Source of the DNA: Sipunculus nudus
Taxonomy: Eukaryota; Annelida; Sipuncula; Golfingiida; Sipunculidae
Direction of reading: 5' to 3'
DNA: 64,000 nt
NCBI GenBank assembly: GCA_026874595.1
Contig: CM049322.1
Coordinates: 52,357,386 to 52,421,385 of the forward strand
Shown here: in pieces, positions 22,701 through 34,900 of the stretch
Layout: each line of letters starts with the position of its first letter
Position numbering within the stretch: the first letter of the stretch is position 1
Notes under the pieces: generated by a model
The model's input: only the letters and a program-made list of their open reading frames with translations
Databases searched by the model: none
Told to the model about the DNA's origin: nothing
Program-made: the position numbers and the translations under genes

Positions 22701-22966
22701 TATGAATTCCTCACTTGATGCCGAGCAGCACAGAAATACTTACAGAAGAATCCGTGTGATATATGATCTTAAAGCAGCATCATGTAAGTTGACAAACATT
22801 TATGTACTTTCCTCTGATTACAAGTTATACCGGTGTCAATAATTAAGCCGTTTTATCGCTCTGTATATGTTTGTAAACTACAGGTGATCAGCTTTGGTGT
22901 TCATGTAAATGTATCAGAAGGATCTTACAACAAAAATGTACTATTATAATAAATAAATTATTATAA
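22701..22966 (+). CDS. Candidate two-exon gene for a ~54-residue basic peptide
   Basis: Exon a (22701-22783) follows a good acceptor (ttttcgtttcag) and begins T-ATG, encoding MNSSLDAEQHRN and then RRIRVIYDLKAAS. It ends at a GTAAGTTG donor. Exon b (22884-22966) follows ttgtaaactacag and continues in phase, giving a Cys-containing tail with CIRRILQQKC and a stop. AATAAA occurs twice inside and just after the stop region. The intron is only 100 bp. Both exons, both splice sites and the AATAAA words are retained in the second copy at 34652-34900, where the start frame is shifted. I recognise no family. It could be the last two exons of a larger gene, a repeat-borne frame or chance. The function is unknown. 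Confidence 0.35.
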
Positions 22967-23297
22967 ATGTATGACAATTTTCCAAATGATGCTGGTTATC
23001 CTTAGGGGAATTTTCTTTATTTAAGGCCAGGCGGGGCCCGGTGCCACTTCTTTAAAAATAAAAATTATTTATATAAATCAAGGTTTTTCGCTTGACAAAC
23101 AGAACAGTGGACAACTCATGATTATGAGACAAAATATAAAATGAGGATAAAAAAGAATATATTTGATTTTATAAATAGTCTTATATTGATAAGGTAAGAA
23201 AGGGGTATAGCATAAAGAACAATCATAGTATAGAAATGTATGGAAGGAATACATACTATAAGCACAAGAAACAAAAACAAGAAGCATTAAGTTAACT

Positions 23298-23535
23298 GGC
23301 TTCTGTGGCTCAAGGGTAGAGCACAGGACTCAAAGCAGGGAGGTCGTGAGTTCAAATCTCAGCCGAGGCGGTGAGATTTTCGCGGGCGGCCGCAACCCTG
23401 GGTGAGCGCTCTGCTAGCTTAATGGGAAGGTTGTGTGCCCCACAGGCGTGTGTATACTTAGATTAAGAATTAGAGAAGAGAGTAAAACAAATGGAGCTGG
23501 TTACCTCCACACACCCACATAAAAAAAAGGTAAAA
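23298..23535 (+). mobile_element. tRNA-derived SINE, full head
   Basis: The head (23298-23371) resembles a tRNA. It carries an A-box-like TGGCTCAAGGGTAGAGC (23306-23322) and a B-box GTTCAAATC (23350-23358). The acceptor-stem pairing and the anticodon loop are not those of a working tRNA. A non-tRNA body follows (GTGTATACTTAGATTAAG), with an A-rich tail near 23522. Relatives lie at 35211-35340 and, reversed, at 55480-55640. Confidence 0.75.
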
Positions 23536-23825
23536 GAATACATGGGTCGCATAAAGACTTTTGAGTCACCTGATTCTATGAAGTTTCTAATGAATATGAT
23601 AAACTATAACTCATAAGAGAACATGTTAAAATGATAATCTCTATTTAAAGAAAGCCAGCGAACGCATATAGCTGCAAAAACTAGCGTTGTGCATGATGCT
23701 GGGAATGAATAGAAAGCATGTTATAACAGACCAATTTTGCTCCCGTAGATACTGCTCTCCTTCAAGTAGTGTGACACCTTTGATCTCATATACAGCTGGA
23801 CATAATTTGCAATTATAATTTTTTT

Positions 23826-26265
23826 AGCTCAGCTGACTTTCAGTCATGCTGGGCTATAGCGATGGGTCTCTGTCCGTCGTCCTTCCGTCTGTCCGTCCGG
23901 CCGTCCGGCCGGCCGTCCGTCCGTTAGCAGGGCACAAATCGTAACTGTAGGGGCTAGGGCCATGAACACTATGCAGTCTTAGAGGTTATAAAAAGATCTC
24001 CTTGCAAACCTGAAATTAGGTCACTGCGACCTATATTCTCGAAGTTATGGGGTGTCTGCACCCCCCAGAAATAACTCTTTGAGACAAAATTTTCACCCCA
24101 AACCTTCCATCTTTCACATACAGCTCTCCTACCAACAGGGAAAGAACCATAATTTTTTTGAGGTCAAAAGGTCAAAGGTCAAGGTCACAGGAGACCCTTC
24201 TTTGAAAAGCCTGTGGATGCATTTTAAGCCAACCCTTTCATCCCTATTCTTTGATCTTTCACATATAGCTCACCTACTAAGTTGGAGAAGAATCCTATAG
24301 ATTTTTAGGTCACAAGGTCAAAGGTCAGGGTCACAGGATCCACTTCTTTGAAAAGGTTGTGGACACATTTCAAGCTAGACTTTTCATTCCAAACTTTCCA
24401 GCACTGATATCGCTTCTCTGCCAACAGGGGAAAAGACCTGTTGATTTTGAGGTCAAAGGTCAAGTTCACAGCACCCACTTCTTGCGTGGAGTCTTTTTCA
24501 GGCAAACTTTTCAAACTGTACCTTCCATCTGTCATATATGGCTTACCTACCAATAAGGGAAGAAGCCTATTGATGTAGAGGTCAAAAAGTCAAAGGTCAA
24601 GGTCACAATATTTAATTGTTCTAAATGCTTGTGAGCATATTTCAAGTGTAACTGTTCAACCCAAACCTTCAGTCTTTCACATATGCCGCATCTATGCATC
24701 ACTCAGTTTGACTCAAACTTCATATTTATGGGTCTTTTTGCTTGAATAAATAACTTATTGATTTTGGGGTCAGCTGGTCAGCAGGTTAAAGGTTGCAGGT
24801 CAAAGTTATCCACCCATTGGTTGCCAAGTAATTACACCAGATTTAAGTGGTTAGTAGTTACCCATCATTTAGAAAGAATCCAGTTGATATATGGGCAAAA
24901 GGCCAAGGTCATAGGTCAGGGATGTTCACAATTACTTATTTTATAGACCATCTGTGTTTTTCTTGTATATATAACCATCCCACTCCAGCTGGTACATCTC
25001 CCTGTGTGGCTGTAATTGTGAGTGACACTGGTGACATATGACTCCCTTTTGTATCAGCCTATTAAGTGATAAGGCTCAGTGATAAGTACCTCGTTACTTC
25101 ATAACAAAAACACTGTTGTCAGAATGCTTTAGCCAGGCACTAAGACTATGAGAGTATAGTATTAAGGTTTAGCTACTGATTTATAAGATGATGGGAACAT
25201 TTTGCAGTTTATTTTATGGAATCCTAGCAATAAACTTAGTTTCCTAGATATCTGAATATTTTAATATATATCACCACATATAAAAGCAAGTGTTTGTTCT
25301 CATAATATGTGGATGTGTACCTTGATTTAGGATGGCTTTTTGTTTTTTTTCAAGACTCTTAGTCATGCTTTCTGCATTTCTCTCTTTCAGGTTTGGCAGT
25401 TTACCAACCCTGCTGACCCCATTGAAAAGCAGAGTGATAATAAAAAATATTGGACTTACACTTTTTACAATTGCATATCTATAAATCTGATATGAGGGCC
25501 TGGACATGCCTTTTGAATTATTTTGGGCATCCATTACTGGATAATTTGCCCCAAGTTTGGTCTCTTATTGGAGAATGTGGGATATCAAATGTCATACTTG
25601 TCAGAAATCCATTATGTCTGCCAGTTAGCCATCTTAGAAATTCTTTCTTCAGTGCAGTTTCAGTAATTTTTCTTTAATGTTTGGTCCGATTTAGAGAATG
25701 TTTGTTGTCTGATTTCAGACTTGTCAGAAGTCCAATATGGACACCAGGCAACCATCTTTTAATTCCTTTTGATCATTTTATCTCAAGAACAGTTAAAGTG
25801 AATGCAGTTGGATGTATATTTATGTAATCTTGTAAAGGATTGGGTCAAATATTTCTGAATAAATATTACCATCATTTATAAAAGTGCAGTACAGTTGGCT
25901 TGTATTGAATAAAAATTCACACAGAAGCACCTGTTTCTCAATAATTCTTGCATGTATTTCCTTGATTTTTGCTATATATTTTGATCTTATATTTGCCCTT
26001 TGTGGTGTTCCTTTTGAGACTGACAGGTTTCAAGCAAGCTGTTGGAATAGTTCCTGATAGCTTAACAATCATGCATTTTCCTCAGACCATCAATTCACTG
26101 TGTTTTAACCAGACATAGGTGATATATATTTCTGTTGTCATAGAAAATTTTCAACAAATTGGCAAATTGGATCTTCAAAATTTGACTGGAAGTTGTGAAT
26201 CTCAGTCGATGATGTCACAGGTCATGCTTGGCAGCTGAGCGTCATGACCCATGGGTCACTTGTTT
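23826..26265 (+). mobile_element. AGCTCAGCTGAC-headed interspersed element, copy 2
   Basis: This copy aligns along its whole length with the element at 15488-17896, with scattered substitutions and small indels. It has an extra CCGTCCGGCC repeat in the head region (about 23893-23925). The ends are the same: the AGCTCAGCTGAC head, and a TGACCCATGGGTCA palindrome then CTTGTTT. The internal frames differ in length from those of copy 1, which argues against coding capacity. Confidence 0.85.
24161..24462 (+). promoter_or_regulatory. Cluster of AGGTCAAAGGTCA (DR1-like) motifs in element copy 2
   Basis: Exact AGGTCAAAGGTCA at 24169-24181, 24315-24327 and 24450-24462 corresponds to the first three sites of copy 1. 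The fourth site is mutated here (an AAAGTCA half near 24588) and is followed by an intact AAAGGTCAAGGTCA. The sites survive point divergence between the copies. Confidence 0.55.
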
Positions 26266-26807
26266 AGAAACGTGTTTAAAAAGATACCGGGGAGCATATA
26301 CTTCACTCAATGAATTTTTTAAAAAATAAATTTCATAATCATAAGCTGCTGGTATCTTTATTACATTCACATATTTCAATTGACCGACAACATGTTATAC
26401 ACTGATTTAAATATAAAACTGATTATTTAATTTATTATATCTTATTTAGTAACCTTCAATATTAGGAGAGGATATGCATGCTAAAACAATCATTTAACAC
26501 AAGTTCAAGATATGAGGACAATAATCATGAAAACATATTAAACGGCTTTAAGAGCTATTTCAGTAATGCCATGTCCTTAACAAACCAGCGTTTAAACACT
26601 AAGACTACTATCAAGCAGACCATTGATACCCTCGCCAACCCTTTCCACATGATTCATTTTACAGACAGAACATATTTCCGATTTAAAAGAACGCTATTAT
26701 AATTATATCCATGCGTTTTGCATATATTTTCCCACACTTTTGTTAAACAATTAGGACATTGTAATTTTACTGAGCACCAGACTTTAAAATGCTCCTTATC
26801 TATGTTC
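26266..26807. other. Non-coding stretch, no gene seen
   Basis: AT-rich sequence between element copy 2 and the solo LTR. Short frames only. Confidence 0.5.
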
Positions 26808-26811
26808 AAGT

Positions 26812-27587
26812 TGTTACAGGTGCTCTATTATGTGACACGGGCGTAACTCGTGTTGTTGTTACATTCCGTACTGGTTGAACTCTCGTTGTTATGTGGGCCT
26901 GAGTTTTCGCGCTTGGTAGTGGGTCACGTGATTAGCCTGGTATGTGTAGAGATAAATACGGCTGTGTCTTTCTGGAGAGTTACTGAAACGCCTGTTTACT
27001 GTGGAGTAGGGTACTTTGTAGACAGTTCGAGAAGTAGAAGGTTACCGGCATAGGGCGTGAAGGTATATAAAGGGCTGTTTTTTTAGAACCAGGGGCAGAC
27101 AACAGAGCTGATACTAGCGGAAGCAGAAGCGTGTGTCAGATTCTAAAGATCTTATCCGACGAATGCGGCAATTATAGATATTTCAAGAACTTTCCTGGAT
27201 TTTATACACTGGACTTCAGTTTACATTCTGTGTTGTTTCAAAACTTTCCACTGGACTGTCATTCTCCGAGAGCTTACATTCAATGGACTTATTTTGGTGA
27301 CACTGTTGGTATTCAGGTATTGTACCATTATCTTTCAGTGTGATCGTATTGACTTGTTGCTATACCACTGTTTCACTGTATAATTGTATTGATTTAGTGT
27401 ATTGTATCGTTAGGATTGTTTTAGGAATAAATTATAGTTATTTGATAACACAAAACCACTGACTTCTTTATTCATTCCCCTAGACATTTCCCGCTGCCTA
27501 GTGTTACAGAATCTGATTTTTTGATCTCCATTACAAAATTTGTGTTCATCACGCATACGTGATCTGTTTATATTAGGTTCAGTAACA
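26812..27587 (+). mobile_element. Solo LTR of a Ty3/gypsy-type retrotransposon
   Basis: The LTR runs from TGTTACAGGTGCTC to GGTTCAGTAACA, giving TGTTAC/GTAACA ends. It is flanked by AAGT on both sides (26808-26811 and 27588-27591), a 4-bp target duplication. It matches the LTR at 49834-50309 (opposite strand) over both ends. Matching segments include CCGTACTGGTTGAACTC, a GAAGGTATATAAAG TATA region and the 3' stretch GTGTTCATCACGCATACG. It is about 300 bp longer because of an extra segment at about 27210-27530 that includes an AATAAA (27426-27431). No internal coding region remains, so it arose by LTR-LTR recombination. Confidence 0.85.
27064..27072 (+). promoter_or_regulatory. TATA box of the solo LTR
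   Basis: TATATAAAG is preceded by GAAGG, and the same arrangement occurs in the related LTR at about 50036-50045 on the other strand. This conservation supports it as the element's core promoter. Confidence 0.55.
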
Positions 27588-27591
27588 AAGT

Positions 27592-30362
27592 ATATTATTC
27601 AATAACATAATAGTTTGAACATTGACATATTGAGACAATGGCGGTAAGTCTAACGTATTGAGTAGCGGCTTAGTCGGGTAACAGGGACCTATTCCTACAA
27701 TTCTTTGTATTATCCTGGCTAGTAGGCAGTTCATTTCATACCTTAAGTTGAATAAATAGCACTATAGTCGTATACTAAACTACTCCTACAATATTTTGTC
27801 CACACATGCATTGCTGTCTGAAGGTTCAGTCCTTCCTTACAAAGACCTGCACCTTGTAGACTATTATATGATTTCCGCATGCACTTATTCTTGCTTCACA
27901 GTGGTCTTTTGCACAAGGGTTAGTAATAATTCAACCAAGATTTGTCATTTTATCTACCGTTTTCAGCAGCTTATTCTGAATATATCATCTGGGCTAATCA
28001 CAGAACACATTCTGTCCTCTAGTTGTACAAACAGTTTTTTTCTGGGTGAAATCGTAAACCCTTTAATGAAGGAAATGTAGAAAAATCCTCACGTATACTC
28101 AGAACAAGGTTAGGATTTTTCAATAGCGGTATCAAGAGGCCATAGGAAAAATTACGCTGAACAACTCCGATCCGAATACAAGCTGCAGAGCTCACACAAA
28201 GAAGTCTAAGTCTTGTTCCTGGTGCATACGTCGTCTTTAGCAGTGACCCCGTCTGTACAGGCGAACACCCAGGCGAATAAATCGTTTCATAAGATACTCG
28301 GGAAAGACAAAGGCTGACATTTACTTTTAAGTTTAGTGATAACTTTTTCACGACAGCTCTTTACCCGCGCTGTCTCAACTTTGGTCATTCGAAAGGTTCA
28401 CCTTAGAGTGACGTTGTAAAGTTTCAATGGAGATTTTGCAAAATTCTGTGCCTCTTTTAATTCTAGCCATCTCTATTTTGTTCCAAAACGTCTCCTCCTC
28501 TTTTCGCGAAAATATATGTTAGCTTTATTGAAATTTAATATCATAGAAGTTTAAAACGCATAACGGAATCTTTGTCAATATATATGCTTAGCGTCATATA
28601 CAGCTCCGTGTCGGGGTCTGTCGCAGGCACGACCCACACTGTGCCAGACTTGCACTCTCCTCTTGGCTGAGATGCAGTCAATGGTCAACCAGAGCAGTTT
28701 TCTTCTATTTTCATGTCTTCCGCAAAAAGGATCTAGCTGAGACCCAGAGACTGCCGAATGCAAAACATTTGTAATCTGACTGGACCTCTCATTTACATAT
28801 ACCTCTGCTGCTTGTGTTGAATTCATAAACGTAATATACGTATTGACTAATTGCAGCTTTTATTTAAACTTCTCGTGATATATTTAAATTAATTATGTTT
28901 GTGTCCAATCAGGTTTTGGAACACTAAGTGCTGGAAACATGACTTCTTTTTCCCCTGGGGTAAAATATTTACCTGCAGTCTTACTGCTGATGAGTAATGG
29001 TAACTGAGTACGTTACGTTGCGTAAAATTGCACAATCGAGCACCCATCTTTCACATATTTCCGCATTAAGACGTGATAAATGTACAATTTCACATGACCA
29101 ATCCCGTTAGTATGATCCGTAAATTGATAAAAGGAAAAGTAGGTCACGTATAAGTCATTATCAGTCAGTAATTCATAAAGAACCGCCCTGTGTGCAGTGA
29201 AAGGCTTTTGTTTATACCAGTTTACGGACATATTCCCTCTCAATGGTAGGGAGGCATTACAGTCTCCAAACAAAACAAAGGCGCGCCCTCGGTGTTGGTG
29301 TCAATTTAAACCTGCACTATCTCCAGTGTCTCTTTTTATAGATTATGGATGAGATGAGAACTCCAAGTAAGAGTTTGACTGTCATTTGAGAACAGATAAC
29401 TGACTCTGGAGTCTGTCTACAAATTGTTTCAGTTTCCCCTTGATATTACCTTAACTGTTACTCTATGAACACTTGACATGTGCATAGTTTAAAGATAAAA
29501 ACATTATGTACAATATACCGAAAGATTTCTAAAGACTTGTCACATTGTTTTTACGTTTAGAAACTATTTGGTTGTTTGATATATGTAAACTTTTCATAGA
29601 TATTTCTAAGCCACTCCTTGTACAAACCATTCCCTTTGCTCAAGTTGGAATTAAAAACATGTACTCAAAAGTGTCATTTTTACTTTTTCGCCTCTCTTTA
29701 ATTAGAAGCCTTTCATAGGTGAAATTTATAGTGTATATTTTTGTTTATTTAAACATATAAACTCTTTGTAAGTATAATTGTGAGAGTTAACACCATACAT
29801 AAAGATGCACCTGGGGTTTACTTATATGTCAACATGATACCCAGAGATTCTGTATTTCCTAGGCGTGCTGGAATAAATTATTTAGTTAAAATATCCGAAA
29901 TTAATTTTCAGATTACAAAATCTGAAAGAACGCAACTAATAAGAGAAAATTCAAACTTTCAATATCGACATGTAGAGCGCGTTCTCAGCTGTTATAATAT
30001 GTACAAGTCAAGGGGTCATGGACAAGCAGGTTGTAAAATAATAAGTAAAAGCTTAAAAAATGCTTACACATGTTCATTAGGCAGATCTGTCGTTAATCTG
30101 TGTTAACGACATAAAATAATGTCTTAACGACAGAAAATAATGTCTGTACGACAGAAAAACAATGTCTTAACAACATAAAATAACTATAAAATAAAGACGG
30201 GGCATTTATAAAGTGCATGTTTTTCAAATAGTATGTTAGTTGGAAGTTCTATAATTTTTATATCATCCTTAATAAGTAATTAGTCTTTGTAAGATATATG
30301 ATATTAGGATGCTATGTCAATTCACTGACCATATTCGAGCTCTAGAATCGTCTAGGGATTTA
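27592..30362. other. Gene-poor stretch with unproven minus-strand frames
   Basis: No gene is certain here. Three minus-strand frames stand out by length and composition: 28019-28351 (110 codons, with GCSPVQTG and PGTRLRLLCVSSAACIRIG), 28575-28826 (DPFCGRHENRRKLLW) and 29013-29273 (CNASLPLRG, then VNWYKQKP). No donor or acceptor pairs join them convincingly. They may be repeat-borne or exon relics. Confidence 0.35.
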
Positions 30363-30903
30363 ATCAGTCAGTAATTTGCGACTATATTGTGAAGTTCTTT
30401 GTTGGTTGGAAGGCGCATGTTTTTTTCACGAGAGCTAATGCATTATCACTACTAACACAAAAAACACATTCAGAAGCCAAGGTTATTCTAGACGAAATGA
30501 GAAGATGACTGGTGGACCTCAAGACATCTGGAGCCATTTTAATGGGTTTTTTGAATGATATGCAACTATACTATGATAGACGTAATTCAGTGTCAGCTCT
30601 AATCACTTAAGGATTAAAGTTTTGGAAATTCCTATCGTGAGTCCTTGATAGTTGCATATTTATGCGTCACAGGGACCTTTGAGGACCTAACGATTCCATC
30701 GTTTTTGCATGTTAAGCCGGCCCGCTTCATGAGAACGCCAACAGTGGTCCATATTAACAATCGACAAGAGGTGGTTTCCATTAATGAATAAACTCTGATG
30801 CAGAAAAGATTGATCAGAATTTTGTAATTTTAGAAGAACTATATTTTCTAGGGGAATTTTTAATTGTTTTGCCATGTTTATTTGATTATATAATATGTAT
30901 TTT

Positions 30904-33900
30904 GAGCTCAGCTGACTATAAGTCATCTGAGCTATAGCTGTGGTCCTTTGTCCGTCGTCCGTCCGTTAACAGGGCACGTTTTAGAACCGTTTTAGAACCG
31001 TTGAATGCAAAATTTTGCATACCATTAGATGTCCCCAAACTCTCCTACCAAACCGAAAATTGGGTCATTAGGACTTCGTTCATTCGACATATTAAGGAAA
31101 AACCCCCGTTTTCTATAAAAAAGCCATTGTTACACTTCAAGGCTGCCTAATATCAAAACCACTGATCTGTTTTTGATTTTCTTTAGTATTCATATTCTTC
31201 CATACATTTTCTATGAACATACCAAAAATTAGGTCAGTATTGGGTATTATTTTGAAGTTAAGGGCCGAAATATAATGCAATTTAAAAAAAAAACCCAGGA
31301 AATATATTTACTCACCTAACATGAGAATTTTTTTTTCAGGAATATAACTTTATTTAATCAAGATTCAATTGTTTACCCAAAATTAGATCTGAATTTTGCA
31401 AATTTTTCAAGTTATTAGCATAAATAAAATATCAATACCTTAAATTTTGTCCAAATTTGGCAATGGCACATTTTTTCCCTGTAAGCACTGTTGTTTTCAT
31501 TTTCACAGCATATATACATGAGGATTTAATCTTTTAAAATCTGAAATTTCAAAGGAATAGATTGAAAAGAGTAGCCTTTATTTAAGTTTTCATACACCAT
31601 GTCAAGTGTTGTTTACATCTAGCCCACTTTGTAGTACAGCCTTCACTTGCATTATGTAACCAACCCCAGGCAGCTTGCCTTGGCTCAGCTTGGCCACTAC
31701 TAGCAGGCTTTCCCTCTGCCCTGCACTCGCCCCCCCCAAAGAAGGTGCATTAATTTTACTAGATGAATGTTATAATTTTCTGTATTTCATTTTATTCTTG
31801 GCTATGCTACATTTTAGATTTTGTTTTGTACCACCAGGTTTACAATGATTAAAGTGCTCATTTAATTGTGTCCACAAAGTGGTGTTAGCTATGAAAGTGT
31901 GGATGTTCATCAGATAAGTAATTCCTTACTTCAGAAGAGTAAAAACTTCACCAGGTGTGAAATTGACTATCAATTCCAGTAATAAATTATAGCTGAGATT
32001 GTAATTAGCATAATGATATTTTTTTTGTCCCTCATTCTAGCAACAGTGTGTATACTTTATTTGAAAAGATGTTTTTATTTTATCAAATTTACTGAATATT
32101 TTATTAATTTTGGTGAATAAAATTAAGAATGTACTGAAAACTCCAATGGGCAAACATTTTTAATAGTGATTCAAGGAATAATCTTGAAGATACCATGTTG
32201 TGGCATTATTTTCTTTTAAATTCAGTTTTAACATTTGTGATTTAAATATAATAAAACATATATGTATGCATAATGTGACCCAGTATGAGCTACACTCTGG
32301 GTATATAATGATTGCAACTTAGAATTGTAATATTTTAACTTTTATTTTCAGTTTATTTTATAAATTTATAAAACTTGTAAATACAAAAAAATGAATCAGA
32401 TAAAAACTATTAATGGAAAAAGTGGATATGTTAAAAAATAGGCTTATATATAAACTTAAATGCATTATTCCCTTGAAAGTGAAATAAACTGTAAGTACTG
32501 TGGATTTAATTTTCACAGCATGTACACATAAGGATTTAATCTGTTGAAATCTGAAATTTGAAAAAACAAAAGCTGCAACATTAGGCTAGTTATTATTTTT
32601 TTTTTTGGATGTTCTTGTTGTATTCCCTTACATTGTCCAGCAGTCCACTTTGGTCACTGTAGGTCATTCTGTGCAACTCTCTATGCTCCCCTGGCTGTTA
32701 TTATGCAATCCCATCACTTGGGCAAGCCCTCTCTCTTGTTTAGCTTGATCAGGCTGCCTGCAGTTAATACCACAGGGAGCCTTTCTCTCTTCCCCCCCCC
32801 CCCACCCCATTCTGTTGACAGACCTGTACTATAAACAAGATTAATCTTATAATTTCACATTTTTTTTTCAGCGACGAGCAGTAACAACAGAGACTTAAAT
32901 GTTAAATAAATTCTTTTTATTGAGACATGGACAATTTTGATTTTTTTAAAGAAAAAATGTTCAGGAATTTGAAAAAACAAAAGCGGCAACATTAGGCTAG
33001 TTATTATTTTTTTTTTGATGTTCTTGTTGTATTCCCTTACATTGTCCAGCAGTCCACTTTGGTCACTGTAGGTCATTCTGTGCAACTCTCTATGCTCCCC
33101 TGGCTGTTATTATGCAATCCCATCACTTGGGCAAGCCCTCTCTCTTGTTTAGCTTGATCAGGCTGCCTGCAGTTAATACCACAGGGAGCCTTTCTCTCTT
33201 CCCCCCCCCACCCCATTCTGTTGACAGACCTGTACTATAAACAAGATTAATCTTATAATTTCACATTTTTTTTTCAGCGACGAGCAGTAACAACAGAGAC
33301 TTAAATGTTAAATAAATTCTTTTTATTGAGACATGGACAATTTTGATTTTTTTAAAGAAAAAATGTCCAGGAATTTAATCCTAATATTCAAATGTGATAA
33401 AATATTAGGACCTAATGTAAGTGCTAACTGACAAGATTTAAGAAGATATAAATACTTGGTAGCATTTCATTCATTTCTCTTGAAGTTGGCTGGGCCTAGG
33501 TGTAAATAACACTGTTAAACTTAGCTTTAAAATAAGGAATATTGGTCAAACTTTGTGGGATTACTTTTTAACTCATATGGCCATATATTTAACTTTTGAA
33601 AAACTTAATTACCTTCACACATTATTTGTTTATGAAATGGAACATATATGACACTTCCCGTAGGCCGATTTTTTCCCTTGGTGCATCACTAAATGGTTTC
33701 AGGCCAAAGGTTTCATTTATTACACAGTCCATATGCTTTAGCTCATGTCCATTATTCTATAATTTACAGAGTTTCATTTTAGCTTGGCCATTTTCTCTTA
33801 GCTTTTTAAATGGTAATATACATGAAAAACCATCAGAAATAAAAATATTTTGCAGTTACTAATGTTTTCCAAAATTCAGCTGAGCGACATGACCCATGGG

Positions 33901-33910
33901 TCCCTTGTTT
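30904..33910 (+). mobile_element. AGCTCAGCTGAC-headed interspersed element, copy 3, divergent interior
   Basis: The head GAGCTCAGCTGACT folds well with AGTCATCTGAGCT just inside. The CCGTCGTCCGTCC stretch follows, and the end reads CAGCTGAGCGACATGACCCATGGGTCCCTTGTTT. Only the two ends resemble copies 1 and 2. The 3-kb interior is different, lacks the AGGTCA arrays and carries a recent 411-bp tandem duplication. It therefore looks like a second subfamily sharing termini. Confidence 0.7.
32557..33373 (+). repeat. 411-bp tandem duplication inside element copy 3
   Basis: 32557-32967 and 32968-33373 are almost identical. Visible differences are homopolymer lengths (poly-C near 32795 against 33207, and T runs) and a few substitutions. 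Landmarks in both are GCAACATTAGGCTAG, CCAGCAGTCCACTTTGG and AGCGACGAGCAGTAAC. High identity implies a recent duplication or recent conversion. Confidence 0.92.
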
Positions 33911-34479
33911 CTATATATAAAGACCTATTCATAGCAGATACTTTGATTCTCTGTGTATACCCTTACTGATTTCATTTATTTCTTTGGTTTGAATTTATGT
34001 TTTTACGTGACATGTTATCTCTAAAAATGGGATTCGATAAATCTTCTCTTTTTCGTGTGGTTGTTAGTGTCTGAAGCCCCTCTCCGTTGGTGGCAAAAAT
34101 TTTTGTGGATTGTTTCATGACTAAGATGTCGGAAAAGAGTATCATACCCTGACCCTACAATCTTATAGCTTCACTAAATAGTATATCATATTAAACCACT
34201 ATGCTTCTGCGACTGATTAACCAAACTAAATTTTGATATATTCGAGGATTACACAAAGTGATCAGATCTGCATTTGTCAAACACTTTTCAGGTTCAGGAT
34301 TTGAATTAATACGATTAACTGGCTATAATGTCTCACACATACATATACACACGCATTACTGAATCCAGCATTGTTTATTTGTATAAGAGCATTTTTAAAT
34401 CAATGAGACGAATAAATGGTCACATTAGGATTCATTACTGCCTTTACTGCCGCTAATGCACCCATCGATTTGGGGCCTG

Positions 34480-34529
<50 letters not shown>
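34480..34529. repeat. (TA)n microsatellite
   Basis: TA tract in the second duplicated block, matching the one at 22527-22572. Confidence 0.96.
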
Positions 34530-34534
<5 letters not shown>

Positions 34535-34651
34535 CATTGTACTCATCTATTGACTTACTCCAAAGTAACGTATTGAATTCATCCATTATCCCGGGCTTAG
34601 GGCTTCTAAATGCAATCCGCACAATAAATCCTGTAAACGTTTTGGTTTCAG

Positions 34652-34900
34652 TATGTTTTCCTCATGTGTATCACAGAAATACTTCCAGCAGAATCCGCGT
34701 GATATCTGACCTTAATGCTGCATCATGTAAGTTGACATACATCTATGTACACTTCTCTGATTACAAGCTAAACTGGTGTCGTTAAATAAGCTGTTGCTGT
34801 TTTATCACTTTGTATATGTTTGCAAATTACAGATGATCCGGTCAATGGTTCTTGTAAATACACCAGAAGGATCTTACAACAAACATATGAACTTCTATAA
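34652..34900 (+). pseudogene. Second copy of the two-exon mini-gene candidate, start frame shifted
   Basis: Exon a (34652-34726) and exon b (34833-34900) keep the acceptor, the GTAAGTTG donor and the AATAAA of the copy at 22701-22966. The frame HRNT..RIRVI.DL.AAS continues through the junction into RRILQQ and a stop. An 8-nt length difference near the exon start takes the initiating ATG out of that frame. The two copies differ at both silent and replacement sites, so selection cannot be judged by eye. Confidence 0.35.

Larger units (their letters stand above)
21659..23636 (+). repeat. Duplicated block A, first copy
   Basis: The block is collinear with 30363-35382. Shared landmarks in order are CAGTAATTTGCGAC, TTTTTTTCACGAGAGCT, CACATTCAGA, TGCTTCTGCGACTGAT, CTTTACTGCCGCTAATGCACC, a (TA)n tract, GTAACGTATTGA, the two candidate mini-exons, a SINE, and ACATGTTAAAATGATA at the end. 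The second copy is interrupted by a 3-kb AGCTCAGCTGAC-type element. The SINE sits at the same place in both copies, so the duplication followed the SINE insertion. Confidence 0.75.

Noticed and set aside
23298-23371. Functional tRNA gene
   Set aside because: The A and B boxes are present, but the stems do not pair properly, and a SINE body and other copies follow the same head.
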